NCBI GenBank assembly: GCA_013407085.1
Contig: JACCGJ010019961.1
Location: forward strand, 124,001 to 188,000
Direction of reading: 5' to 3'
From: Atriophallophorus winterbourni
Lineage: Eukaryota; Platyhelminthes; Trematoda; Plagiorchiida; Microphallidae
DNA: 64,000 nucleotides
Shown piece after piece: positions 32,492-44,122 of this stretch (positions within the stretch are counted from its first letter, which is position 1; the number at the start of each line of letters is the position of its first letter). The position numbers and the translations under genes are program-made. Below the pieces are notes generated by a model. It was given only the letters and a program-made list of their open reading frames with translations. It did no database searches and was not told the origin of the DNA.

Positions 32492-33940
32492 GTGATCACT
32501 AGAGCCGACAAAGGCAAAGCAACGGTAAAACTCTCAATAAGTGATTATAGAAATAAGGTTGAATCACACCTTGCGGAATGTCCTTATGAAGTTATTGACA
32601 GCAGGAGAACCACGTCGATTATGAATAACTGTAAGCGGGTGATTTCGAGATACGTGCGTGGAATTAGGGCGAAACTAGGTCAGGGATTATGGTTCAGGCT
32701 ATACCCGAAATCTGCTCAGAACCTTAGGTTCTACGGGCTCCCAATGATTCATAAGGTACGCGTCCCTTTGCGACCTATCGTGAATGGCAGTGGATCCCCA
32801 ACACATGAATTAGCGAAGCATCTCGCTTATTTTTTGAAACCACTAGTCCGGAACAGGGATTCTTTCATTAGGAACTCTTTTGATTTCGTTCGTTGTTTGA
32901 CTACAATAACGCTTGGCTTCGATGAAGGCGCCTTGTTTATGAACGTAGACATCACGAGCGCTCTAGAATAAGCGAAAAATGCACTTCATTAAGACTCGAC
33001 ATTGGCAGATCTTACAAACTTCTGTGTACAGCAAATCGTTAACGGTATAGCGATTTGTCTGAATATGAACCACTTCTTGTTTAATGGACAGTTATATAAG
33101 CAAAAGGAAGGTTTAGCGATGGGTTTACCTATTTTTCAGTGTTAGCGTATATGTACAAGGAGAATTTTGAAGAGTTAGCTCTAAAAAATGTAGCGTTTCG
33201 GCCAAAAATATGGTGGCGTTAGGTCAATGATACATTAGTCATCATGAAACGTGACAGAATGGAATCATTTCATAGTGACCTCAACAACCTGGATCCCAAA
33301 ATCCAATTTACAAAGGAGATTGAGTCGACAGAAGGGACACTTCCATTTTTGGACTGTCTCGCGCGAAAGCAGAATGGTAAAATGAGCACTAAGGTCTTCC
33401 GTTAGCCAATCGACACAGATGCTGTCTTGTGATACTCATCAGCGCACCCTAAAAAAGTATTTAATTCAGTTGCAAAATCGCTGTTTTACAAAGTTGGACG
33501 CTTGTGCAGCTGTGCCACCGATAAAAACGAGCCCATCAAGAAGTTATTCGTCGACTTGCTGATCATGGTTACTCTAAGAGCCTAATTAAACGCCAACCGA
33601 AGCGGGCTAAATACCCAGCACCCAAAACGGGAAAAGTTTAGCGTGCAATAGTTTCTATAAGGATTCTTCTAAGGGGATAAGTCTAATCTTGAATAACGCA
33701 GGTATACGAGTGACGTATAAAAGAGGTAGAACGCTCCGTTACTTATTAACGCATCTCAAGGATAAAACACCTTCAGGCTGCGCGACGAATTGCCTATATA
33801 AAATCAACTGTAAGGGTTGCTCGGGAGTATATATCGGACAAACATCCAGTGAACTCAATACTAAAATAAGTGAACACAAAAATCGAATCGGTAAGCAGCC
33901 ACGCAATTCCAGTGAATATCAAACACTGAAAATAGATTAG
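32492..33940 (+). pseudogene. Penelope-like RT and GIY-YIG endonuclease, broken
   Basis: The RT opens with RADKGKATVKLSISDYRNKV and has FYGLPMIHKVRVPLRPIV, a hallmark of PLEs. Motif A is degenerate (MNVDITSALE). Motif B survives in part (YKQKEGLAMG at about 33100). At motif C the usual YVDD has become a stop followed by VND (33220-33230), so the polymerase is dead. The endonuclease segment reads NCKGCSGVYIGQTSSELNTK then SEHKNRIG, with the GVYIG core kept, and ends at a stop at 33938-33940. Confidence 0.8.
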
Positions 33941-34259
33941 GCACTAGCTGAACATGTGCTGGACACCGGTCACAGCGTAGATCTTCATAACATGGATACA
34001 CATTAACGTGCGTAACCCCTAGTGTGTGCACCGATTACGCAATCGCGCTAATCTATCAGCAGATGTCATTCACACCTGCCAAGACTAAAACAATTGAGGG
34101 ATTATAGGGCACGTAGGGGTGGTGGTGCGTCAGTTAATATTGAACGCGCCTGTCCTTCTTAACGAGCGAAGAACCCACCATGGGCTGTGCAGCATTTAAC
34201 CAGCCTATGATTGGTCAGGTGAATGCAATTTAAGCTTGATCTCTTTTCGTACTGACACC

Positions 34260-34304
34260 ATTGGTCTGACGAAGCTTCTGTGTCATAAGCGAAACGTTAC
34301 CAAT
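34260..34304 (+). ncRNA. Hammerhead ribozyme at the 3' end of Penelope copy 2
   Basis: ATTGGT (34260-34265), CTGACGA (34266-34272), stem II GCTTCTG/CATAAGC around TGT with one mismatch, GAAA (34291-34294), CGTT, then ACCAAT (34299-34304). Stem I pairs ATTGGT with ACCAAT over six base pairs; stem III is the two-pair palindrome ACGT, so a dimer would be the active form; predicted cut after T34298. Hammerhead motifs of this kind are established in the terminal repeats of Penelope-like elements. All core residues are canonical. Confidence 0.85.
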
Positions 34305-34390
34305 AAACTGCTCTCACAGATTTGTTACAAACTTTATTTGCTCATAATTATGATTCCCCGATCTGTCACAAACATTTTTGATTACTTGTT

Positions 34391-35560
34391 ATTATTTATT
34401 CGCTGTTCAATGGCTCACTGTAACTAATCTTACTGTCTCTACCCGAGAACGCCAAACAGCCAGAACTCGGTAGTGGTGTTCAAGTGTGGGAGATGTGAGC
34501 AACACATTACATTGCTCATCCGTAAGCGCCTCGTCTGCTCCACCTCGAGTCACTATGTGATTCTGTAATCGAACATCTTGCTTCGTTGTACCAACCCTAT
34601 GCAACAGTAGCATTCAAGTATAAATTTGTTAACCATTTATCCACTGTTTTATGGCTCACTGTAACTCATCTTACTGTCTCCAACTGATTGCGTCAAACAG
34701 CCAGAAAGTAGTAGTGGTGTGTATGAGCGGGAGATGTAAGGAACGCATTTCTTCGGTCATCCATAAGCGTCTTGTTTGGTTGACCTCGAATCACTATGCG
34801 ATTCTGTGTTTGAACATGGCGGTTCGTGTAGGACCCTATGCAACAGCGGCTTTTAATTTTAACCTCGTTTAAAATATAAAAACTGCTTGATGGCTAACTG
34901 TAACTCATCATACTGTCTCAACCTGATGACGCTAAGCTGCCGGAAACCTGTAGTAGTTTTTAAGTGGAATATATGTGAGCAACACATTACTTTGGTTATC
35001 AATGAGCGCCTCAAGGGCTTGACCACGAATTATTATGCGATTCTGTGTTCGAACATGGTGGTTCGTTATAGGAATACTATGTAACAGTGGCTTTTATGTA
35101 TAACGTTGTTTACCCATTATCCACTGTTTCAATGCACACCTTAACTTACCACTCTGTCTCCAGCTGATGACGGCCAACAGCCAGAAACCGGTATGTGAGC
35201 AACACAATAATTTGGTCATCCATAAGCTCCTCGAGTGCTTGACCACAATTTATCATGTGAATCTGTGTTTCAACTTCGTGGTTCTTTTAACGAACAATAT
35301 GTAACAGTGCTATTCAAGTATAACTTTGTTCACCATTTATCCACTGTTTCAAGTCTCACTGAAACTAATCTTACTGTCTCAGCCTGACAACCTCAAACAG
35401 CCAGATACCGGAAGTGGTGTGTAGGTGCGGAGATTGTGCGTAACACATTACTTTGGTCATCCGTAAGCGTCTCGAGTGCTTGACCACGAATCACAAAGTG
35501 ATTCTGTGTTTCAGCAACTAGGTTAGTTGTTCGAACCCTATATAAAATCGAACCTATATT
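34391..35560 (+). repeat. Second tandem array of ~240-bp ribozyme repeats
   Basis: Five units with cores at 34442, 34684, 34923, 35164 and 35384; spacing 242, 239, 241 and 220 (the unit at 35164 lacks about 20 bases after the cut site). Cores at 34923 and 35164 keep CTGATGA; 35164 also keeps GAAACCGGTA. The others are mutated. Same consensus and hairpin as the arm arrays but more diverged, so it was not part of the inverted duplication. Confidence 0.8.
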
Positions 35561-35719
35561 CAAATTTATACTGCAAGATTATATGGAAGCTAATCCTGAT
35601 TTTGCCCTCAATTATCAATGAAATATCATCGTCCCTTTGATTTTGATTTTATTTTAACAGATAATTACATTTATGCCTATAATTCGACTTTATCGCTATT
35701 GTGAACTTATTTGTCTTTT

Positions 35720-36400
35720 CAACTGCAAATCATGAATATTGAACTGCGGTTGATGCGCCTGTTTTCGAAAGTGATCATTTGCATTAATTTGAAAGGTTGA
35801 CTCGCCAACTCTGATACCCGGTTTGGCTTATTTATCTTTGGTATGCGCTTACAAGTTGTGTAACAAAGTCGTTTATGTTTATCTCGGTTAAACATTTCAA
35901 AACTTCCCAACTTATCACAGAAACCAAATTAACTTTCTTCACACGATTATGATAAGCACTCACAAACTGTTTGGGTTGGATTTTGAATTGTGAACATGTC
36001 ATGCGCTGCATCACTTCAACTAGCTTCGTGGTACATTTTACACAGCAAGTCACTGTCTTTTCGCCGCCACGGATCCAAAATGGAATCATGTATTTAGTCA
36101 TTAGATTGATGTTTATTAAATTAAGATTTTCATATTTGTAATTTAATTATAATTATATAATATTTATAATTCAATTTGATTATAATTCGGGTTGACGGTT
36201 TAGGAAAGAAGCTCGAAATATTCTTCTCGAAGTTCCGAAGAAACCGCTTTCCATATGGAAGACTTTCTGGCGAAGACTATTCGGTTTCAGGTTATTAGTT
36301 ATCCGGATACGGAGATGCTTCTTAAAGGTGATTCTTTTCAGGTTTTGCTTGACCAAGTTTATATTTATTCCCGTGATGCGCCCAATTTGTACCATTTTAT
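35720..36400 (-). pseudogene. CR1 ORF2 C-terminal fragment
   Basis: Minus strand, 36180-36395 reads RITNNLKPNSLRQKVFH then GFFGTSRRIFRAS. Further on, 35832-36101 reads CTTKLVEVMQRMTC. Both match conserved blocks of the CR1 carboxy terminus (compare 44400-44760). About 80 bases of AT-rich DNA separate them. Confidence 0.65.
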
Positions 36401-38125
36401 ATTTACGTATGCTGAAAGCTATTTGATTTAGTAGACCCCAGTTTATAGGACATATAATTCTTCTAGCAACATCAAACTTCCTTCAATCGATCGGATTTGT
36501 TTCAACAGAGAAGTAGCTTCATTCTCATTTACTCATACCATGTTTGGACTGTTTGACAGAAAATTTAGATTAGAAAAGTAAAAACAAACTGTCTATCAAA
36601 TGTCCATTATTGTTCGTATATTCTGCACAACAGCTAACTGAAGACAGATTTTGTTTCCAAACGGCAGTTGAATAATCCTTATTCTATTTTCTATAATTTT
36701 TATGTTTGTCACATAAAGTAAATCGTATTAAAAAAACTTCATTCTAACAAAAGTCAATCAATGTTATTATATCCTGCATTACTGTCATTTAAGATAATCA
36801 TATCATCGTCTAATTTCAAAATGATGAAAAAGAAGTACAGCAAAGAAATAAGAATGAGAATGTTCGCATTGTGAAGCTAGCGAAGGTTAATACCACCAGA
36901 TTATGGGAAAATCGTCGTATTACACAATTTGTTGAAAGCTAACTACCCATTGATAAAATTATATATAGCGAGATTCGGTTTGTATATCCAGTGCAAAATA
37001 TTACACCTGAAGCGATAAGGGGAATCTTGAAAATGTCTTACATAGGAATGGCGTGGATAGCGCATTCACGGCAGTTTATTAATTTTAGATACATGATCCA
37101 AGGTTGTCAGTTCGATTTTAAAAAAATCATCTCATTTAACGGAGCTTTATATTGTGTTTCAGCTACTTGCGATGTTCGATGTTGGATGAGAGTTGTCAGT
37201 TTAATGGCGAGTCGAAAATTGCAGGGGTTGTTTTCCGTATTAGAACACTCTCGTTAATAGTATCAAAATAATAAGCCTAATTATGTCGTCTGAAAATAAT
37301 AATCAAATTAGCAAAGGGAGTCAATAACAGAACTGAAAGTAGAGAAACTTCACTGCCGACTGCCATATTGCAGAGGGTGTGAGATGAATGCTGCGATTGA
37401 AGTTATTTTTGCCTCGAATTATTTGATGTCGATCATAAATGCACATCAAAATCACATGATTTGTTCCATGTTACAAGGCTTTTTATGACTAAACAGCCCG
37501 ATTCAAGAGGAATATTCTCTCCCCTATCGCCTGCAGCGATACTCAATACACCGTCGAACTGCACCCGTTCCACGCTAGCTGAGCGATCTACCTTGTAAAG
37601 CCCATTTCTCTATCTTTTCCGCTGAGGCTTGTTTACGACGTTTGATATAATGCCTTTAATGCGTGCACTTATGAAAAAGTCTTTTCCAAATTTTCTGGTC
37701 AACGCCAAGAGCTTTTATATGTATTATTAATGTCTTCGTGAGGTAAGGGCTGTCTGTTCAATGGTCTATTTCTTGATTTGAAAAACGACCACTTTCCTTA
37801 TTTTCATATAAAAAGAAGTGATTCATGTTGTCTTGCAGCGTCGGAGTTTTTTATTGGCTATCGTTTGTTTTAGTCTATAATTCAATAGGTTAAACAAAAT
37901 GAATCGTGTATTGTTCTGACAGAATTGAAGTCGATCTAAAAGTCAGAAAGATACTATTACCGTTCGCTTTATGCAAGGAATGAAGTTTGACTGCTGGCTC
38001 CCTTAGTTAACTGATTTTTACATGCGATACAACGACGAAGTGTAATTCCATGTTTTCCGTGCGCTGCGATTTTATGTCGCGCGCTTCCCACAAACTTCGT
38101 AAAAACATAACCGGAATTCTACTAA
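36401..38125 (+). repeat. Composite repeat R, copy 3, with the start of S
   Basis: Aligns with 26560-28360 in order. From about 38060 it enters the first part of S (TTTCCGTGCGCTGCGAT, compare 28510) and stops at GAATTCTACT, where the RTE element begins. Confidence 0.6.
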
Positions 38126-38312
38126 TGCTAAACCGATGGATCACTGAATTCCGGTAGTGTCCTGTTTGAGGATTTCATCGTCAACTTAAATAAGAAATTT
38201 CAAAGCGAACAGGGTAAAGCCATCGCGCTAAAGGCTCGGGGTGGGACCCCCTAAACGAAATCTCTCCTTCTTCGGTGTAGGCAACCGGGTAGTATCATGC
38301 CTACGTTCAACG

Positions 38313-40136
38313 ATGACGATGATGACAACGCCGCATGCTATCACTACGAATCCTACCTTCGAAAGCTATTCTCCAGAACCCACTACGCAAGCACACATCA
38401 TCCCCTCACCCTCTCTCCCTGATGCACTTCGGACCATCAATGCTGGATGCATCTCGTCGCAGCCAACTGTCCTTAGACAGGTGTCGATACCCAACGCTCT
38501 CCTTCGACCGCGCGCCCCTATTAGGCTCGCATCGTTCAATGTCCGCACCCTGCAACAACCAGAACAACAGCTTGGACTAGCCCGCTCACTAAAGACACTA
38601 GGTATCGACATATGTTGCCTATCGGAAACCCGTCATCGCGACACGGATCCGGTATTGCAACTGAGTTCTCCTATGCCTCGTGGGAGTAGGTTCTACTTAC
38701 GTGCGTCCAGTGATCCCGTTGCTTCCTCAGCCGGCCTAGCAGGTGTTGGGATTATTCGAAGCCAAAAAGCGGAAACCTCCCTCATAGATTGGATACCCGT
38801 TAATAGCAGACTGTGCGCAGCGAGATTTCAGGGTTACAGCAGAGTAAACAAGCATAGCGACGAGAGACGTAACTTATTCGTTATCTCGGCTTACGCACCC
38901 ACGTACTGTGGGGCAGATGAGGTGAAGGACGAATTCTACGAAGAACTTCGCTCTCTCTCAACGAAAGCACGCAGAGGCGATATAGTAGTGCTTGCCGGCG
39001 ATCTCAATGCCCGAGTTGGATGTATAGCGCACTCCGAGCGCTTCCTTGGAGGGAAGTATGAAATGTCAGATGACCGTACAGACAATGGAGAGAGATTGTT
39101 GTCCTTCTGTGACGACCACCGCCTCTTTCTCGTCTCCACAAATTTTTGACATTCCAAGCGCCAACTAGCTACCTGGCGATCCCCATCACAACGTACTTGG
39201 GCGCAACTTGACCACACCGCGATAAGCTACAGGTGGCGAGGTAGTGTCAAAAACTGCAGATCATACTGGAGCACCAGTGTAGATTCTGACCACGCTTTAG
39301 TTTGCGCAACAATCAACCTTCAATTCGGAGGCAAACTCAAACAAAAGCGTTCCAAACTAGACACAAACGCTTTATCGCTGCCTGAGACAAAAGCCAGATT
39401 TAGGGATACCCTATCGGTTTCCCGTTCCAAAGATCGGTCGGTCGAGCTGGATCGTCATTGGCACTACTTTAAGCAAGCACTCTATGACTCTGCTACGAAA
39501 TGCTGCAAAGTCACTCGTCAACCGTCACACCGCTGGGTCCCTGCTGAGTCCTTCATGCTACTCGAACAGCGTCGTGCCATACCGAGTGGTTTAGAGTATG
39601 AGGACGATCGGAAGTGTCTTAGACTCCTAATCAAAGATAGTTTGAGACGTGACCGTGAGTCTTGGTGGAAACAACGCGCCTCGGAAATTGTAAGAGCGTC
39701 AGCCATGAGCAACATGAGGAGACTCCACCAATTGATTCGTGTCTGTGGCTCTAAGCCGCAAGGTCTGACTGAAACCATCCTCGAGGATGATGGCTCGCGC
39801 ACAACGAGCTTTCACAGACGTTTAGAAAGATGGAGAGAATATTTATCTCATCAGTTTAATCAGCACCGTCCCTCAGACACCGCCGACATCCCTCAATCCA
39901 CTTTTCAGTGGTCCGTATCGCTAGCCCCGCCCAGTGTCGAAGAAATACGAAGAGAGATCGAACTACTAAAGCGACACAAGGCGCCGGGGCCCGAACAGCT
40001 CCCCCCGGTATTCTTCAAGGAAGGAGGCGAGGCAGTCGTAGCAAAACTGCGCGAGCTGTTCTCAAAGGTTTGTGTGGATGAAAGGGTACATGCCTCCTGG
40101 GGTGAATCGCTAGTAATACCAGTCCATAAAAAATAG
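38313..40136 (+). pseudogene. RTE endonuclease and start of reverse transcriptase
   Basis: From the ATG at 38313 the frame runs through an apurinic-type endonuclease: SFNVRTLQQ, CLSETRHRD (catalytic Glu), VISAYAPTYCG, VVLAGDLNARVG (catalytic Asp and Asn). A single TGA at 39147-39149 interrupts it; the same frame then stays open to 40134, including SVDSDHAL (the final Asp-His pair) near 39285 and the RT fingers (KRHKAPGPEQLPP). A TAG at 40134-40136 ends the frame, and coding continues in another frame. Only one stop separates two long open segments, so the decay is fairly recent. Confidence 0.85.
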
Positions 40137-41479
40137 AACGCGGAACGAATGCTGCAACTATCGCGGAATTTCGCTTATTCCAGTGGTAGCTAAGATACTG
40201 GTCGCCATCCTCCTTCGCTGACTTACCCCGATTCGTGAGGGCAATTCTCGCGAAGAGCAAGCTGGCTTCCGACCAGGGCGCGGATGTGTAGACCAGATCT
40301 TCGTTCTGCGGCAGTTGCTAGAACACCGTCACCTGTATCAGCGACCTACCATTGTGGTGTTTCTGGATATCAGAGCCGCCTTTGACTCGGTCGACAGATC
40401 CGCCCTATGGAACTGCTTACTTCGCAATGGAATCCCATCGAGGTACGTCGCTATCCTAAAGGACCTATAAGCACACTCGATAGGGAGGGTAAGGGCGTAC
40501 GATAGCCTGTCAATGCCATTCAGCACAAAAACGGGTGTAAGACAAGGCTGTCCAATCTCCCCGTTTTTGTTCAATTTCGCCATCGCGGACGTCCTCCGGA
40601 GTGCTCTCAGTAGTTTCTCCACGGGTGGCGTTGAGCTCCTATCAGGTGAGCGGATTATGGACCTGGACTTTGCTGATGATATTGCCTTATTCAACAAGCT
40701 TTGGATATGATGGCAAGGAGGCATCTAAGTACGGGCTTTTCTTCTCGCCAAGCAAGAGTGAAGTGCTCCTTCAGGACTGGTCTGGTGAACTGCCAAAGTT
40801 TGCTATAAATGATCTGATTCTCGATCATGTTGAGCAGTTCAAATACCTAGGAAGTCTGGTGGTTGCTGGGGGTCGGATAGAGGAGCAAATCACGTCCAGA
40901 ATTGCTAAGGCCAGAATGGCATTCGCTAAACTTAAGTGCATCTGGAAGAGACGTGATTCAAGATTGGGAATTAAAGGATGGATATATTCCACCTCGGTAA
41001 GGACAGTATTGCTATATGGGAGTGAATGTTGGACAGTTCGCTTAGAAAATGTTAGGAGGCTCGAGGTTTTCGACCAACGTTATTTGCGTAGGATTGCTCA
41101 CGTACGGTGGCAACACCACGTTTGCAATTCTGAGGTCAGGCGCCACGTCTTAGGAAGCAACGGCACTAGTGTTCAGACAGCCATTAACCGATGTCACCTC
41201 CGCTGGTTGGGGCACGTCCTGCGCATGAAACCCGAACGGTTACCACGCCGAGCGCTTTATGCGTCAGCTGGTACAGACTGGAAAAAAGTGGCTGGCTGTC
41301 AGCCACTAACATGGAAGAGTGGCTTGAAAAGGCTCACTTCTGGTCTAGCTAGGGTTGGACGAGCCCGCTTGCCTGGATGGGGTGCAAGAGAAGGGGAGAG
41401 TGTATGGCTCGACACATTGGCAACGATGGCAATGAACCGACATCAATGGAAAGAATGCATCATCTCTATTACTTCCTGA
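40137..41479 (+). pseudogene. RTE reverse-transcriptase palm and C-terminal domain
   Basis: The palm motifs lie in one frame: QAGFRPGRGCVDQIF, VFLDIRAAFDSVDR (motif A), TGVRQGCPISPFLFN (motif B) and DLDFADDIALF (motif C, intact). Stops fall near 40218 and 40467. A frame change near 40690-40705 leads into 40601-41479, the C-terminal part with FKYLGSLVVAGGRIEEQI, YGSECWTVRLENVRRLEVF and RWLGHVLRM, which ends at a TGA at 41477-41479. All catalytic residues are present, but the reading frame is broken. Confidence 0.85.
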
Positions 41480-41700
41480 CATTCTCTGCTGTTCAAAAAC
41501 TTTATCAAAAAACTCAAAAAATTTAAAAAAATGATGTGTTTAAATGGGCAATAAAATTACCCACTGTTCCCCTCTCACTGTTTATTTTCTCACTGTTTCT
41601 ATCCGAATTGTACCCCCCCTTCTCGCTTTGTACATCTCATTGTTTATGTTGAACGGCACCATATCTGTATCAGATTGTGCAAATATATATAAATAAAGCG

Positions 41701-43110
41701 AACGTCAATCGACGGTGTTGGATAGTGAAAATCAAACTAGCTCAACTAATAGTATTACATTGCTTAGAGACCTCACACATCTTTGATTGCGTTGGGTTAA
41801 GGGAATGTATATTTATAGATTGCAAAGTAAAGAAAGCCTTCGCATTCATTTGCATATTTCACCCTGAACGACAAAAAAGCAACCAGGCCTATGTATTGAT
41901 TTCGGGCCGGTGTGTTTCGTTTGTTCTTCAAACGTTTTTTAACTGGAAATAATTTGTCCGCAGCGGCGTCAGTTGCATGCTAGTGGCCTGATCTAAGTGC
42001 AGTAGCCAATCGATTTATCTTATCTTCACTAGCTTCGCGATGATGCTTTACACACTGCCCCTTCAGTGAGTGGTCAAGTATAAGTTATGAATAATGAGGG
42101 TCAACTCCTTGAGAGATTTCATATCTCTTTTACCAACGTATTAGAAACGCAAGTTTGGTCTGCTCATTTTAGACTTCCTGATTTCAAATTACTAATAAGT
42201 AGATCTTCAAATTACTAATAAGTAGATCATTTTATATTAATACAACCATTTTATATTCTGTAAATATGACCCAGCCGTCGTGGGCTCTGCTTCCTTATTT
42301 TTTTTAACCTGCTCTTTGTACCAGATCAAGAAATCAGTTAAGCACCCGTTGACCTATCCATCCAGAATACGTTTGAGATACTGCTGATATATTTCATACA
42401 CCGAAAGCATTCTACATTCGTTTGCGTCTTACGTGGATGGTAGAGGTCTCAATGCCGTAAGTTAAAGCATGCACTGTATACCATCATTCTTGTCTTAAAA
42501 GTCAACATGCAATTGTCCATGCATGTGAGTTAACACGTGACAAGATGGCATCAGCTCTTCCAATCAATGCTAGCGAAAGGTTATAAGCAACTGTTTGACC
42601 AACATATGTAACATATTGAACTGGTTGAAGCTGACAGATTCTATCAGTAATGATTGCAGTTGAAAAATCTCTTTAACAAGTACTTCGGATTTAATCATGC
42701 CGATTGTTAGCTAAAACGTTTCACAGCATGACGAAAAAAATTCGATTAGTGCCTGCTCTTGGAAGTAAACAAGATGGCCGCATTGTCAGCAGAACGCAGG
42801 ACCGCATTAGCACGTTTGATACCGTGCGTTTTGTTCTCATGTTGTCAAAGTTAAACATGCATGCCTTGATAAAGCATGCGCTGTGATGTTTCTTTATCGT
42901 GCAGCATGTGAGTTAGAACGCAATTCTGCGTAACGCGTTGGCGAAGCTCAAATGCTTCTGTCCTATAAAAAATTGATGGATAAAGCTTACCATACCAGAA
43001 TGTAAAGAAATAAAAAGTTTTAACACTGTTGGATAGCACACAATATGAACATGCATTTCAAAAATACCCTCTTTGCTAAAGTAGCCTTTGTTACCTCAAA
43101 TGAGACATTA
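41701..43110. other. No gene recognised; one 23-bp tandem duplication
   Basis: No supported exon. TTCAAATTACTAATAAGTAG plus ATC occurs twice in a row at 42183-42205 and 42206-42228. Several short frames (41677-41952, 42704-42886) lack recognisable domains. Confidence 0.45.
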
Positions 43111-43114
43111 TCGC

Positions 43115-44022
43115 ACCAGGTCGAATCAGTTCTGGCGACCCTGTGAATATCCCAAGCCAAATTCCGCTTCGTCAACCATTTTCTAGACCGACTGCAAATT
43201 CTGAATTATGGTTCTCCGCTATTATGTTTCGGGACATATTTAGAATTGGATTGTATCATGTTGATGATGTAATCTATCAGGGTTGTACAATATGATTTCG
43301 GATCACTGAATTTTGTATTATTTTCACGAAAGCTACCATTGTTTCCACCAAACCAATGTAATCCACTTTTGAATTTATTTTTCTTCGCATGACAATTCTA
43401 CTGGCGCTGCACACGTATTACAAGAGCAGAACAAGGTGGTCGCTTCGGCACAGCGGAGGGTGATACTCAATATCTTCAACGGCTGTGGCTTCAAAGGTTA
43501 AGACTAGGTCTAGAACAGAATTCTGTTGTAAATTTCGTTGTCGTGTATAATTAAAAACATGATTATACAAGGGGATGTCATCGAACATTTCGTAAAATTT
43601 GTAGTCTAGTGATGGTATGAAAGCACAAGCCTGATCCAGGCAACGTACCGCATAGTCAGAGACTGCAGGTGGTCTAAGATACTGTCAGGTTGCTCATGCC
43701 TAGACAGATATAAGAAAGGAAATAAAAATGGTAGTGAGACTCCAGCGTGTTTCAGCATGCAGCTCACTACCGATGACCAATCAATTTAGCACGATGTTAG
43801 CAGTACGACATACAAATACTGCACGATTGCACATCTGTGCAAGTCTAGTGATAGGGGTGGATGATCTGCTCGGTTATATAGTTGAAGCAGATTAGAGTCT
43901 TCCATAATCAGCAATTGCGAATTGCGCTGTTTTCCGGTGTACTGCGTTGCTTTCAAGAGTTTTTCGTTATACGCATCCAATGATGATGTTGAATGGTAAA
44001 CTACACCAACAATGCAACTGTC
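43115..44022 (-). pseudogene. CR1 element C, endonuclease part (continued from 49048)
   Basis: Minus strand. 43853-44022 encodes the middle of the endonuclease (SCIVGVVYHSTSSLDAYNEK; the normally catalytic GDFNL is changed to EDSNL), then a 228-bp insert interrupts, then 43115-43602 covers the end of the endonuclease and the linker. It joins exactly to 49050 when element A is taken out, so these pieces are one element. Truncated at 43115. Confidence 0.8.
43603..43852. mobile_element. 228-bp insert with 11-bp target duplication
   Basis: The insert (43614-43841) is flanked by AGTCTAGTGAT at 43603-43613 and 43842-43852. The same place in other CR1 copies (4026-4040) has the uninterrupted site. 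Inside are inverted arms GGTAGTGAG/CTCACTACC around 43732-43775, GCCTGATCCAGGC near 43630, and TGCACATCTGTGCA at the right end. It has no long open frame. Size and variable-length duplication suggest a SINE-like element, but I see no clear tRNA promoter or poly(A) tail, so its class is open. Confidence 0.75.
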
Positions 44023-44122
44023 AAGAATCAAGAATCAACTATCAAGAATCAAGATTTTATGGTGATAAAAAGCTAATGCTTTACACGTACCATTGGATGA
44101 CAACTATTGCAAAATGAAAAAT

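Larger units (their letters stand above)
31870..34390 (+). mobile_element. Penelope-like element, copy 2
   Basis: Plus-strand PLE with upstream coding region (LSDRRLSQTEKRMLEEGLNF near 32240), RT from 32492, GIY-YIG endonuclease around 33690-33940 and a terminal hammerhead motif. Many stops. It is followed directly by a ribozyme satellite array. Same subfamily as the copy at the right edge of the window. Confidence 0.8.
38140..41700 (+). mobile_element. RTE-like non-LTR retrotransposon, near full length
   Basis: One ORF with endonuclease, reverse transcriptase and the long C-terminal tail, about 150-200 bp of 5' sequence and a 3' UTR ending near an AATAAA at 41692-41697. The domain order and the sequence type (SETRHRDTDP, GDLNARVG, FADDIALF, YGSECWTV) fit the RTE group abundant in trematodes. 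Both flanks are other repeats, and no target duplication was identified. Confidence 0.85.

Noticed and set aside
42704..43039. Possible host exons in the unique region after the RTE element
   Set aside because: Short frames on both strands lack splice-site pairs in phase and lack any recognised domain.
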